A DNA stretch of 64,000 bases, from the NCBI GenBank assembly GCA_023053685.1, contig JALIGW010000005.1:36327980-36391979 (forward strand). Reading direction: 5' to 3'. The translations under genes were made by a program, and so were the position numbers. The notes below the pieces were generated by a model. The model did not search any database and was not told where the DNA came from. It saw only the letters and a list, made by a program, of their open reading frames with translations. Source of the stretch: Diadophis punctatus similis. Taxonomy: Eukaryota > Chordata > Lepidosauria > Squamata > Dipsadidae. Shown one piece after another: positions 1 to 14,715 of this stretch (positions are counted from its first letter, which is position 1; every line of letters starts with the position of its first letter).

Positions 1-1255
1 AAGTACAAAATATAAGTTTACACTTTTCTACATTTATCCCAACTTTATTATTTTTATAAATATCTCAAGATGGAAAATATACCTAATATTCCTTACTCCT
101 CCTGGTTTCTACAGAACAACAAGCCTTGAAGCAGATTGGTGGAGAGCACAATTGGCCCAAATTCACCCAACTGGCTATCATGCCTAAAGAAGCAATATAA
201 TCTTCTGGTTTCTATCCTGGTGCCTTAACCACAACCTTACACATAAAATCCCACATAGCATCATGATTTGTTGTTTAACCATGGTTCTGCCACCCTAACC
301 CTCCACATGCTTGACTAACCCTTCACAGTTGGCATGCTTCAGTCCCAACAATTAACAAGTGTCAACTGATGGATTCCCAGAAGTGTGCCTTCTCTGTTTT
401 AGCACTGATCCTCTGAAATAGCTTTCCATGGTGATTTGAACAATTTCTATTTTGTTCTTCTTTCATGTGAGCCTTGAAGATCTGACTTTACTCCCAGGCC
501 TTGGGCTTGCATAAGTAGAGGGTTCCTTTGGATCGTTGTATGTGTATGAAATCACTTCTGGATTGTTTTGAACTATTGTTTTCTCATATTCTTTTTCCAT
601 TATTGTTCACCTAACATAGTTATTTGGAGTTGGCAAGCTTTACAAATATAATAAATAAACTCAGAAAAAAATACTTACTGGCTATATATATAGCTATAAA
701 CTTACTTCCCAAATAACTTCCCTGTTTTTATTAATTATTTAATAATTAATTAAATAATGTGAATAAAAGCCACATTATTTGAATGTGGCTTTTATTCACA
801 TTTTACTTTAATAAACATTCAAATCTTTGCAATTATAGATTCAAAACCTATAATATATTTTAAATTATTATTTCAATTGATTCACAGCCAAAATTTAAAA
901 ATATATTCTAAAATTTGGTATTGAATAAGAGAAGTAAATTATTTCATAAATGTTATATAATACACATAAAATCACAACTCACTGATGTTTTATTAAAAAC
1001 ATAGCTTTAATAGCCATAGTTAAAAATCTAGTTTAAAACCTCTGTAATTTTAGGATTGTCATCTACAAGCAACATTTTAACAAAGAGATATTCAAAAGAA
1101 TCTTCTTCTGGTTTTGATTTAAATCAGGCCAAATAAATTCCTGCAACTCTTATAAAATTCACAAAACAATAAAATATGATCCACCATTTCAAGATTGAGA
1201 TCATTAGAGGAACAAAATTTTTGACAGGTGAGGATTTGAAATCTACCATACAGCT
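1..1255. other. AT-rich intron sequence with one perfect hairpin
   Basis: No exon or recognisable repeat is seen here. The one structured item is a perfect 21-bp inverted repeat (756-776 and 782-802, 5-nt spacer) embedded in A/T-rich sequence. Short open frames are explained by chance. I infer this is intron of the minus-strand SorCS gene whose exons lie at 25.9-50.5 kb. Confidence 0.6.
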
Positions 1256-1681
1256 CAGGGATGTCCAAACCATCATCCAGAGGTTGCATGTTGCCCTGGA
1301 CAGTTCCCACAAGATGCAGCCGCTCGCCCCTTCCAGCCACTCACCCCGCTTACCCCCCATATATGTTGTCTTCGCCATGTGGCCAAGCTAATTGTCTCGC
1401 CAGTCGCCTCACTTCACCCGCTCTGCTTAGCTCACCAAATGCCACCCTCTTGCCCTTCACCTTGGGTTGGGGGCCGAGGCCCAGGGATGTGCCATTCCGC
1501 GAGGCCCCAAAGCTGCCACATGCCTCAGCCGGGTTGGGGAATGCACCATTCCCTGGCTCTGGCCTTGCCCCGGAGCTGCTGCCCGCTCACAATCCAGCTC
1601 CGGCCTTGACCCAGAGCCTCTGCCCACTTCTGCCTGCTCTCCCTTAAGTGTGACATGTTGCCCTATTTCCCTTACTTCAGA

Positions 1682-2431
1682 GGCCCCAGCCCTTAATCTC
1701 CCTGCTTGCGCGCCCATGACCGCCTCTTTCTTCATCCTGCGGCCATGACCTTAATTTTCTCCCATTGCTGGCTGCCAGGGAAGGCAAGCTAAAGCTGAGC
1801 CATCACTGCTGGGCTCCCCACCAGCCCGCATCTTGCCCCCCTTGCCTGTAGCCACCACATCTTTTTTGATGCAGCTGCAGTCCAGCTGTATCAAAAAAGA
1901 CGCAGAGGCTGCAGGCTTTTTGCAGCAAAAATTACTGACCTCCGGCTCTGCTCCACTTCTCGAATGCACCGTTGCCATCCTGTTCTATGTGCATACCATG
2001 CACATGCAACCCATTGCCTGCTGCACTGATCCACTCGGACTTGCCCAGGCAAGTCCCTCCGTCGCAGTGGCAGCAGGCAAGGGGGTGCGCGTGCATGGCC
2101 GGCGCATAGCACAGGGCAGCGATGATGGTGGCATGTTCAAAAAGCGGAGCGGAGCCGGAGGTCAGTAATTTTCACAACAAGAAGTCTGCAGCCGCCACAT
2201 CTTTTTTTCGCTGTGGCTGGACTCCAGCCGCATCAAAAAAAAGATGCGGCAGCTACAGGCATCTCACAACAAGAGGGGTGAGATGCAGGCTGGCGGTGAG
2301 CCCAGTGGCGACGGTTCAGCCTTGGCTTGCCTTCCCTGGCAGCCAGCCACAGGAGGAAGGTAAGGTCGTGGCCGTGGGATGAAGAAAGAGGCAGTTGTGG
2401 GGGAGGAAGTGGGGAGATTAAGGGCCAGGGC
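1682..2431. repeat. Giant GC-rich imperfect palindrome (about 365-bp arms)
   Basis: The left arm (1682-2045) and right arm (2048-2431) are reverse complements with indels and scattered mismatches. The centre is a perfect 9-bp pair (2037-2045 with 2048-2056) with a 2-nt spacer. Matching landmarks in the two arms include CTTAATCTCC against its complement, a CTCTTTCTTCATCC block, GGCTGCCAGGGAAGGCAAGC, and ATTACTGACCTCCGGCTC. Each arm also has its own small hairpin around a poly-A/T run (TCTTTTTTGATGC and its partner). Composition is far more GC-rich than the flanks. The sequence 1256-1680 to the left is also GC-rich but unpaired. It may be a foldback element or an inverted duplication; I recognise no coding content. 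Confidence 0.8.
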
Positions 2432-3396
2432 AGATTTTATTTTTGAAATAAGTTCAACAATATCTCCCTCTGACACTGGTTCCTTCTGTGGAAGGGTCAA
2501 TAACTTTGACCTGATATTTTTTGCTATATTTACAATAAGCTTCCCCTGCTTCATAATAATTGATTAGAAATATTTTTCCAGGTATGTAGCAAACTGGGAC
2601 TGAGGGAGCAGTGAAAGTTCTGGAACATAAATTCCAAAAGGTTTTAGAGTCTTTGTACAGAGAAATATTTATTAATAATGACCAGGAGTTTCCCTCTGCT
2701 TTCTATTTCTTCTGGTGTATCAGTATTAATTTTTCTTCAATTCATACAATCTTAAATGGGGCTGTTTTAAATTAAACTTTCTTTATGCTAAACATAAAAC
2801 TCTAAATTTCTTCCAAGCAGTGGGACAATCCATATCAAATAATCTTGAAGTAATACAATTTCTTTGATTTGATGTAAGTGGATGCTTCAGATACTAATTT
2901 TTAATTGATAGAATATTAAAATAATTTTTTTCTGTAAAATCCCATTTTTATTATACAGTTTGAATACTGAAGACAAATACTTATTCAAATGTTCTGCCCA
3001 AAAAAATCATGCAATGTAAATTGCTTTCATGATTAATGTCCGTGAAATAACACTGGTTCAGACTAAGATTTTTATCATTAGTTAGCAAACTTAAAACCAT
3101 AGATTGGTGGTCACCATCTGATCTAAAGCTGATATTAAATAATTTGATGAAGGGAAATATTTGAAATAATAGATTTATAACCCATTGCTAAAATCTTTGA
3201 TTATTAAAGAATTCCAGTTATTCAGGCAAACATTCTGTTATTTTTTAGATTATTTTTAATTCTGGCTTTATTATTTTTATAAATAAATAAAGGTCGCAAT
3301 CATGTATAATATTCCTTTCTCCACAACAACTTTGAAAAGTGAGGTGAGCTATGAGACACTAACTGGCCCAAAGACACCCAGTTGGCATTCATGTTC

Positions 3397-3592
3397 ATTG
3401 GATGTCCAATATTTTGGCTTGCCTGGGCTGCATTGAGTGAAGAGGAATTATCTTGGGCCACATATAATATTTACAATATAGTTAATGTATATAAATAATA
3501 ATGTTAAAGGTTTATGATCTTATGGGGCTGCATTACTAGCTATCCAGGACCACATGTGGCCCACGGGCCATGCATTGAACATATCTAGTGTG
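3397..3592. mobile_element. Degenerate hAT-like MITE
   Basis: The left end reads TTGGATGTCCAATATTTTGG and the right end contains GGCCACATGTGG-type and GGGCCATGCATTGAACAT sequence, which resembles the 'ground-state' ends of Charlie-type hAT repeats (GGATGTCCAA...TTGGACAT). The ends are diverged and I cannot fix a target duplication, so the borders are approximate. Confidence 0.35.
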
Positions 3593-4235
3593 AGGGTATG
3601 AAACCAGTGTTCTATCTAATACTGGCATTGGTATAAAAACTTGAGTTTCAGTGAATCACATTCTATTATTTTTAACCAGACCAACTAAGTTACCAAAACA
3701 GAGAACTTCACAGTGTGATTTTAATTGTTAGAAAGATTTTTAAAAATGACATTTTCCCTTGTGTGATACATCATTTGATCATATAAAAATAGCCCAAGAA
3801 ATAAAAAGGAAATTGAAATATAAATAAGATAGCATTTAATAGCAAAATAATATAGCATGAGGCCATCACTGAGCTATGAATAAGAACGGATGTTAGGATC
3901 TTAAAAAAGCTTTAGTTTTACTGTTTGCTCAACTCAATTATTATCTAGTCCCTCATCTTTAGCAGCTGTGAGGTGATGTCCCAAGAACTACCTTAACTAG
4001 TCTGATGGTTTAATTATAGTTTTCTTTTATGAAGAGGATCAGTATTTCATTTCTCATTCTTTTTCTTATGGTCTATTCCCAAAAAAAATTGTTCAAGGCA
4101 AGACATCATTATTTCTTTTGACTACCTCTTTTCTTTTTCTATTTCAGTTAATATTCTTCATTATCCTTATAAAATATGTTCCTTTAACTTTAATTTAAAA
4201 GTTAAATGAACTTTTAACTTTTAAAAGTTAACATT

Positions 4236-4239
4236 GTAT

Positions 4240-4324
<85 letters not shown>

Positions 4325-4367
4325 CATATAACATATAACATATAACATATAACATATAACATATATA
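4236..4367. repeat. (AT)n microsatellite followed by (ATAACAT)n
   Basis: An uninterrupted AT dinucleotide run occupies about 4241-4322. It passes directly into about six copies of a 7-bp unit, TAACATA, to about 4367. Confidence 0.95.
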
Positions 4368-4369
4368 CA

Positions 4370-5490
4370 AATGATCAACCAGTCCCTGACAACATAATTC
4401 TATTCATCCATGCAGACGATACAGCAGTGGCCACACAAGGATAAACTTTTGATGAGGTAGCTGGGAAAGTTATGGTAGCGCTTGAAGAATTAGGACGTTA
4501 TTGCACATCAACCATTTAAAGTCCAACCCAAATAAGACCCAAATGTGTGATTTCCACCTCCAAAATCGAGATGCAAGGGAAAAATTGTATATTATGTGGC
4601 ATTGAGGCTATGGAACCAACTACAGCACTGTCCAACACTAAAGTAGCTTGGCATGACACTCAACAGGATGCTCTCTTTTAAACAGCATCACCTGGGCACT
4701 AAGGCTAAAGTCAGCTCATGGAACAATATCACCAGGAAATTGATAAACTACAACTGGGGAATTCAACCATCAATATTGCGCACATCAACTTTGGCCTGGA
4801 GCGTCTCTGCAGCAGAGTATGCTGCTCCAGTGTGGAGTGCATTTACACACACAAAGCAAAGTTGATTGTTATCACTATCAATGAAGCAATACACTTAATG
4901 GCAGGTTGTCTTAAACCTACACCAATTGAAAAACTATATTCTCTCACTGGCATTGCCCCACCTAAGATCGGGAGAGAAGTAGTAGAAGATGCCTAGAGAA
5001 CTAAATAAGAGAATGATCATCCTCTGAATGGATATATGTCCCAAGACTACCAACTCAGAACCATTTTTTTCAAGAATCTCTTTCCATCCAACTCCTTCTA
5101 ATGGACTGGTCATGCTGCAGATCCCATCAGCTGAAGAGTGTCAACTGGTGGGAACTAGAAAATAGGTTTTTTTTCTGCTGATGCCTTAAGGAATGTTCTC
5201 CTTCCAGGGACTAGAATAGTTCTGGCCTTTTACAAGGCTTCAAAAACTTTATGTACCTAGAACTGGGATTTGGAAAGTTTTAAGGGCCCCATTTCTTGGT
5301 TTTATTGTTATTTAATGAATTAACTAAATAATTAATTATCTCAGATGTTGTTTGTATTTTTAGAGATTTTTACTGTTTTAATAATTTTAATTGTTGTATA
5401 ATTTTAGAATTTTAAGCCACCCAGAGTCACTTGGTGGAGCTGGGAAGCTATAGAAATTGAATAAATGAATAAATAAAAACATTTAAAATA
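4370..5490 (+). pseudogene. Decayed non-LTR retrotransposon, RT fragment to 3' end
   Basis: Translation across frames gives a reverse-transcriptase palm motif (HADDTAVATQG, near 4415), then a stretch typical of the RT thumb and C-terminus of LINE polyproteins (AEYAAPVWSAFTHTK, then GCLKPTPIEKLYSLTGIAPP near 4800-4970). Several stops and frame changes interrupt it. The 3' part (about 5400-5490) has the short 'CCACCCAGAGTCACTTGG' tail and an (AATA/AATG)n end expected of a LINE 3' terminus. The 5' end is truncated next to the AT microsatellite. It cannot encode a working protein. Clade assignment is not safe from sequence alone. Confidence 0.65.
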
Positions 5491-6159
5491 AAATATTAAT
5501 GTTGATGACTGAAAGAAAAAGAATAGTCTTATACCCTTATCTGGGAAAGTGTATATATGAATATGAACATTGATGGATCCCCTGCCCACATAGAGCAATA
5601 TTTTCAAACAAAAATGATAAAAGGTAAAATATTTGTCTGAGTGAAAAGGAATATGTTATCATAAAATAATGTTTTAGCTACTCTTTAATAAAATTATTTA
5701 AAAGAAGAACTATGTAGCTAATATGTATAATTTAGGTAGAAACAAATCTTCAGTAATTGTAATTCAAGCAGTACAAATAAAAAAAATATTTAAGATGAAA
5801 ATAATTGTTTTTCTAACATGCATGAATGACAAAAAATATATGTACAGGATCAGGGATAGTTCTTCCAAGAAAAAGGGTACAAAAAAAAAGAAAGCCACAA
5901 TTACAAAATGATAACAAAAGTAATTTTAAAAGCGAAAGTAAGCCTGCTAAGAATAAAACGTCCAAGCATAACTCAGTGTTGGGGTTCTAAATTCTGCTGT
6001 ACCTTCTTCTCAGCTTTCTAAAAATTCAGACTAATACCTGTCCTCAAACACAACAGTATGGTGGCTGATATTAGTTGGCATTCCAAAGAAGTGCGGTTGC
6101 AAGGGATAGAAGATATGGTTCTTTTGGTCCAACAGAGGGCAATCCATAAAGAAAGGTTC

Positions 6160-8865
<2,706 letters not shown>

Positions 8866-9473
8866 TACTTTGGTTCAGCAGAAACTGCTGGCAGTAGATA
8901 TCCCATGGATATCCAGGATATTACTGGATATTATCCAAAGGAAAGTTTGAAATTGATTTGTAGAGTCTTTGCTACCACCCCATGCAATATTATGTAAGAA
9001 GTAATCCTAGAAGAGCTTGAGTTTCTGAGAAAGAAATTGCTGGATTGGATTGTTAGGAATCGAATCTTGGAAGTAGGAAGCATTCTATATATTCTTCTTG
9101 TTTAAGTCATGCTAGCTTGAGCACACTGTGCCTTTTTAGAAAGAAGGTGTTCCATAGATATAAATACCTCCAATGGTGGAATAAAATGTATGATGAGTTC
9201 ATAAATATATCTTTGGCCTACAGAATGTAAAACTCAGTTCCCTTCTAATGGTTGAAGGGACACTGTATTAGGGAAGTAATGTACTTTTTGACGTTTCTGT
9301 CCAAAATTTTATTTGTTGGATTGACTGCTAGAACCAGAGAAACAGATTAATCTTTTCTAAGTCTTGTCAAGTCATAGTGCATCAAAGACAAAACTCTTAA
9401 GAGCTCAAAAAGATGCATTGAGAATGTATGATATTTGTGGAAGGGATTAAATGTTTGATCATGTCCTTTTGGA

Positions 9474-9642
9474 TTCAAGGTTGACTCATCCTTCCATCCT
9501 TCCGAGGTGGGTAAAATGAGGACCCAGATTGTTGGGGGCAATATGCTGAACTCTGTAAACCGCTTAGAGAGGGCTGTAAAGCACTATGAAGCGGTATATA
9601 AGTCTAAGTGCTATTGCTATTGCTATTGCTATTGCTATTAAC
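9474..9642 (+). mobile_element. 5'-truncated tRNA-derived SINE
   Basis: It has the SINE body from CAAGGTTGACTCATCCTTCC through GAGGACCCAGATTGTTGGGG, GTAAACCGCTTAGAGAGGGC and GCGGTATATAAGTCTAAGTG, ending in four GCTATT units. The tRNA-like promoter part is absent. Confidence 0.85.
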
Positions 9643-9699
9643 TGCATAAGAATAATGATAGAGGCCTGTATTACAGGAACTCTCTAACCTGCATGTTAA

Positions 9700-9838
9700 A
9701 GCTCCTTTTTAAAGAAGAGATTGGACAACCATTTGTCTGAAATGGTATAGGGTTTCCTGTCTGGGCAGGGGGTTGGACTAGAAGATCTCCAAGGTCCCTT
9801 CCAACTCTTCTCTTCTCTTCTCTTCTCTTCTATATTCT
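9700..9838 (+). mobile_element. CR1 LINE 3' end with (TCTTC)n tail
   Basis: The sequence GGGGGTTGGACTAGAAGATC followed by TCCAAGGTCCCTTCCAACTC is the conserved CR1 3' terminus of birds and reptiles. The usual short terminal repeat has become a TCTTC pentamer run (about 9806-9830). Only the 3' UTR is present, which is the normal 5'-truncated CR1 state. Confidence 0.85.
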
Positions 9839-9842
9839 AAAT

Positions 9843-12800
9843 TATGCTTCTTAGTAATAAAGTGATTCAAAAAGCTGCTGTAAAGCTTTTGTGGATATTT
9901 CTGAAAAATCCTGGATTTGTGGTTTAATATGAATAACTAAACCGTACAGTTCTTTCACAATGGGGTGGTAACATCCTGCTTTCGTGTATTAGCCTTGTTT
10001 GGCATGCATGGAAGGAGGTAGTGGACCATTGTACTTTGAAAAGCCTCCTTGAAGATATTAATTTTTGTTTGGAACAGATGATGTAGAGAAGACAGGAATA
10101 ACTGATTGCTAGGAGAGATTGCTCTACAAGAAGCGAGGGTAATATTGAGAAAGGTATGCGAGAACCATTAGCAGATAAAAAAACCAATAAATAATATCTC
10201 AGTCTTGTGAAAGGTGAGTGCATGAGAAAGAGACAGAAAATAACCCTACTTTGATTCTGTATAGTATGAGAAGGAACAGAAGGAAATTCTGGCAGGCTTT
10301 CAAGATTTTGTTGACAATAAAGTGGGGTTTCAGTAGTTCTTACAGTGACTGTATTAATCCTAATTTGGCCTATCTTGAAAGGCTTATAATTGTCTTGTTC
10401 TTGTCCTTTGATTGTCACAATGAAAACTTTTTAAAATAACTACTGCTTTTTCTAACAAATGCACCATTATTGCTGCACAAATTTGAACTGCCTGTCTCTT
10501 GCTGAGAATCAGGCTGAAAATAATAACAACAACATCCCTTCACAAATTAGGCACTCTTGACTAACTCCCAGACTTTTGAACCAATGTGCCCGACCATTCC
10601 TAAGAATTCTGAAACTAGAAATCTACACATTGGAGGAATAGTTGCTTATCAATCATTGTATAATTTTCTTGAAATTCTAAGGTCAGTATTTATTTTTGCT
10701 TCTAATATATATGTATGTATTATGTATTATGTATTAAATCATACCTGTGTTGATTTGATCAAAGCCATCTTTAGCACATTAAAAAACTGACTTTGAGAAA
10801 TGCTATTCTTTATATAATCAATTATATAGTAAGGCTAGAATCCTATTGACAACTTTTAAGAGTTGTTTGTCATTGGTAGAAGAGAGCAGACATGTGTTCA
10901 TGCCAATAGTCTGAAAAGTAAATAATAAAAGTCACTAATTCATTTCTCAGTTGAACAGGACTGAATTAAAACTGCAGAAGAACAATAAATATGGAAGCCC
11001 AGCTAAATTTGGACAGCAATACCTTCCAGGATATGTACTTTTGGAACTGACTGTTATATTATTGTTAAATTCCATCAACATTCAATATAAATTATGAAAA
11101 TTCCTTAGCTGCCTGAGCAGAAAGCATATATGTTCAACCTTTTACAAAAACAAGTCAAGGATGGATGCCACTAATTTATGAGCAATTTAAAAAAAATTGC
11201 TAAACCTGAAAAAACATGAATTGTTTGCAGATTTATGAGAAAGTGATTTCAAAAAGGTCAGCAGCTATCCTGCTGTAATTAAATCTTTCATTAATATTTA
11301 AAATACACAATAATTTATAAATATTATATAAAATCTCATCAGATTAGCCTGGTGAAGTAAGAATTTAGCATATTGCTTTATCTTGTGCCATAATCCATAC
11401 GAATTCGAGAAAAGTGCTAATCTTCCATTATCATTTCTCTAGTGAAAAGAATTGATTAATGTGGTAGTTTACCAAATTATTTATGATTTGTACAATAAAT
11501 TTGCTCTTTCATTTTAATGAAAGAAATGTTCAAACAAAAAGGCATTTACCATTTCCTCACTGTTAGCTTCACTCCAATCTGTGAAGGCTCAAGATATAAA
11601 TCTAGCAGTAAAAAAAAATCATTCATTTCAAATTATAACTTCCAGTCACCTTTCATTCAACTTTGAATAAATCAAAGTCTTAGCTCATCATTAGGTTATG
11701 GCTAGGCTGCTTGCCTCATATGATATATTTCAGCTCATATAATATTGCAATATTTTGCTATTTAACATCATTCATTGTAACACGCATACAACAGTTTGGA
11801 TTTTCTGTTCTAAGTGTAACAGTCTTTTTGAATCTAAAAATGCTTCCTTTTAGAGAAGCCATTTTTCTTATATGGATGATGCACAGGAATGATCCTTTCT
11901 AAAAAAAAAATATGAAATTGAACTGCTTTTAATAGTTTTATCCCAGCACCATCTTCATTTGCTCTTGTTTTAATTGTATTCCAATGACTGGCCTCCAAAA
12001 GAAAAATCTTCTCTAATATAGAATTGCAGACAAATGTGTCTTTCACACTTCACTCTATTTTTTTCCCACCCACTGACAATTAAATTTGAAAAATAATGAC
12101 CATTAAAATATAAAAAATGGAACAAGAGTACCAAAAGATAGAAGTAAATACAAGATAATGAGAACCAGATCAAACTATGGGTAGCCAACATAAATTATAT
12201 TTACTTAAACAGTAATGTGTCCTTTTTTCCCCAAACAAGCAAAGTTCCTAAAGTAATTGTAATTAAAGTAATTTAGCTATGGTCAGTATAACCCATAGTC
12301 AAGATCTTGCTTCCTCCTCTTTTTTCAGAAGACATGTACATCTGCTCAGTCAGCTTTCTGCCTGCCTTTATATTAGCTTTTAGCACTACACATTAGTAAA
12401 CCTCTTGTAACTTACTCCAGTATGTTTGCTCATCCTGAAAGGAGAGGACTTTTCAGAAGCTTTTAGTATTATCAGTAATATTTTGCAGTAATGCTTATTC
12501 TATTTGCCATCCAGAGTTCCTTTGGTATATATACAGCTACATAAGCTTATTAAATTAAAATTAAACAAAATAAACAAAATAAAATTACAGTGTTTGCTGG
12601 GTGGATCACTTTGTGGGGGCTGGTTCCTATTGATATTGTTTTGCAGTTATTTAAATCCTTTCTCAGAAAGTGAGAAAGAGAGAACTATTGTTTGATCCTT
12701 ATGCAAACAATGGTTCCCTCAATGTCACATTCTCAATCTATTGTAATATTTAAATTATGATATTGGATTCTACTTTTCTTTCCCATTTCCTTCCAGGAAA

Positions 12801-13087
12801 GCAGTTGGTGTCCTTGAACACTTTCTATGTTTGACAATGAGTGGGATGAGAATTTCTGCACTGATCAGACATATCTGATAATTAACTTTTGTTAAAAGCT
12901 TATGAAAGAAGGTACTATTAAAAATTCACTTGATATAAAACATGATAACTAACCTGCTAACTGAGCAAGTCGGGACAGATTCGTATCATTTTTGAAAGAC
13001 CTGTGCTTGAAATAGCTGTGATCAGCTTGCTACATAAGATTTTTTTTTTCTGGCTGCATTTGCAAGTTAAGCTTGCAAATATGAAAG
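9843..13087. other. Intron sequence without recognised features
   Basis: This is AT-rich single-copy-looking sequence. I see no exon with coding conservation, no terminal repeats and no clear LINE motif. The short open frames here (up to 164 codons at 9924-10418, minus) have low-complexity, non-protein-like composition and no start context. Confidence 0.5.
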
Positions 13088-13095
13088 ATCTGCAT

Positions 13096-13358
13096 CGGGG
13101 TGGGTTCTAACTTATCTCACTGCCGGTTCACTTCCTCCTGCGCCGTGTGGGTGCGTGCGCATTGCACACTGCGTGGCTGTACCATGTGGGCGTGCACGCA
13201 TGCGCAGTGCTGAAACCAAGCTTCTGCGCATGCACAGAAGCAAAAAACAAGATGGCAGCACCCACAGACTGGCACCGACAGAACCAGCTCTGTGACATCA
13301 TCACCGGTTTACTAACAGTTCTAAAGAACTGGTTAGAATCGGTAGGAACCCACCTCTG
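13096..13358. mobile_element. hAT-type MITE with 8-bp target duplication
   Basis: The target duplication ATCTGCAT is present on both sides (13088-13095 and 13359-13366). The ends are inverted: left CGGGGTGGGTTCTAAC, and right, read inward on the opposite strand, CAGAGGTGGGTTCCTACC. The interior is CpG-rich (GTGCGTGCGCATTGC and similar). There is no coding capacity. An 8-bp duplication and CAG-type ends indicate the hAT superfamily. Confidence 0.85.
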
Positions 13359-13369
13359 ATCTGCATGCT

Positions 13370-14595
13370 ATATATTAGCATAACTACTGTGATACAGATA
13401 ATGAACAATAGAAAAACACACAAACACACACAGTTTGGGCCAACAAGCTTGCCTTTATGAATGGATAGAAAGGTAGAACATGAATAAAATATGAATTGTA
13501 ACTGTAACATTGAAGCCAACTTAACGGACTGTACAACCTCCTGATTGTCTTCTATTAGGGTATAAATAAAATTAGTGTTCAAGGAAGTCATCAGTTCCAC
13601 AGAAATTGAATGCAAGAAAGTCAGTTCAAGAACCAGAATCTAATTGATGCAGACATAGATCAAGATTTGGAACAGGAGCCAGAGTTAAATTAACTAATCA
13701 CTGGCAAGATAATGCACATGGAAGAAAAGATAAAAATAAAAGAGGCATCAAAGATGAAAAAGGACAGCTTAAAGGAAGATCTGCTACCTCAACACTTCAT
13801 AATTATTTCACTAAAAATAATTGAAGACTTGGAAGGATTATTTAGAAACTTTCAATCAGTTCATTCATTTAGAGGTATAGTCCTTAGTGGTTTCCTGTAT
13901 AGTCCAACAATATAAATAAGGTAAACAATTATTGAAGACATACAAGGATTCATAAATTGATATATAAAACTCAAAATTAAGCATACATCCAACAGTAATA
14001 CATTCAATCCAGGACAACGTATAAAAACTTCTAGACTTAAACTGGCCAAAATCAAGCTTCTGTGAAAGAATTTGGGGGTTTATATTTAAGAAAGGGAATG
14101 CTAGTGATTTTCTCCCCCTTCCCTCCATTCTACTTCTCATTCTTAAAAATTCCCATTTCACTTTCCCATATACCACAGAAGGCCAAAACATAGAACTTCT
14201 GGGTATCTCAGCAAATCAAATAGCAATTAGAGGTTACATATATGAGTTACATCACTATAACAGTTTCCCTAAAAGGCTTGTTAAGCCTTGTATCATTAAA
14301 CATCTCTAGCTGAAATCCTCTTGGACCATCTCAGCTTCAAAGGTAGCAGAAAGAACTCCTAAAAGGAAATTACTAAATAAACCCAGGAGGAAATGTTCAA
14401 TTATACAAAAACCATGGCAACATACAGAGATTTTGTAAAACAAACACTGCCTTCAGTATAATACTCAACATCTCTAAAAATAAATCTTCTGTTTTATTTT
14501 ATTTTAACAGTGGGATTTAGGAACTATGGAACAGAATATATTAGAATATTTAATTGCCTAAATAAAAATATCCTAGATTAGTCCAGATAGTATAG
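13370..14595. other. Intron sequence without recognised features
   Basis: AT-rich sequence with no exon, terminal repeat or LINE motif that I can identify. The minus frames at 13865-14191 and 13301-13615 look like chance openings. Confidence 0.45.
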
Positions 14596-14597
14596 TC

Positions 14598-14708
14598 CAG
14601 GTTTCTCAATTTTGGCAACATTAAAATGTGTGGATTTCAACTCCCAGAATTTCTCAGTCAGCATGCTGGGAGTGCACACATCATATAATTGCTAAGATTG
14701 ACAATCTC
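14598..14708. mobile_element. Degenerate copy of the CAGTGTTTCCCAACC foldback MITE
   Basis: It contains CAGGTTTCTCAATTTTGGCA on the left and the inverted partner ending ATTGACAATCTCTAGTC on the right, around the shared core TTTCAACTCCCAGAATTTCT. This matches the layout of the copies at 35235-35370 and 50694-50813 but is much more diverged. Possible duplicated flanks are TAGTCCA and TAGTCTA. Confidence 0.65.
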
Positions 14709-14715
14709 TAGTCTA

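Noticed and set aside
9924..10418. 164-codon minus-strand frame
   Set aside because: Its composition is not protein-like, no motif is visible and it overlaps AT-rich intron.
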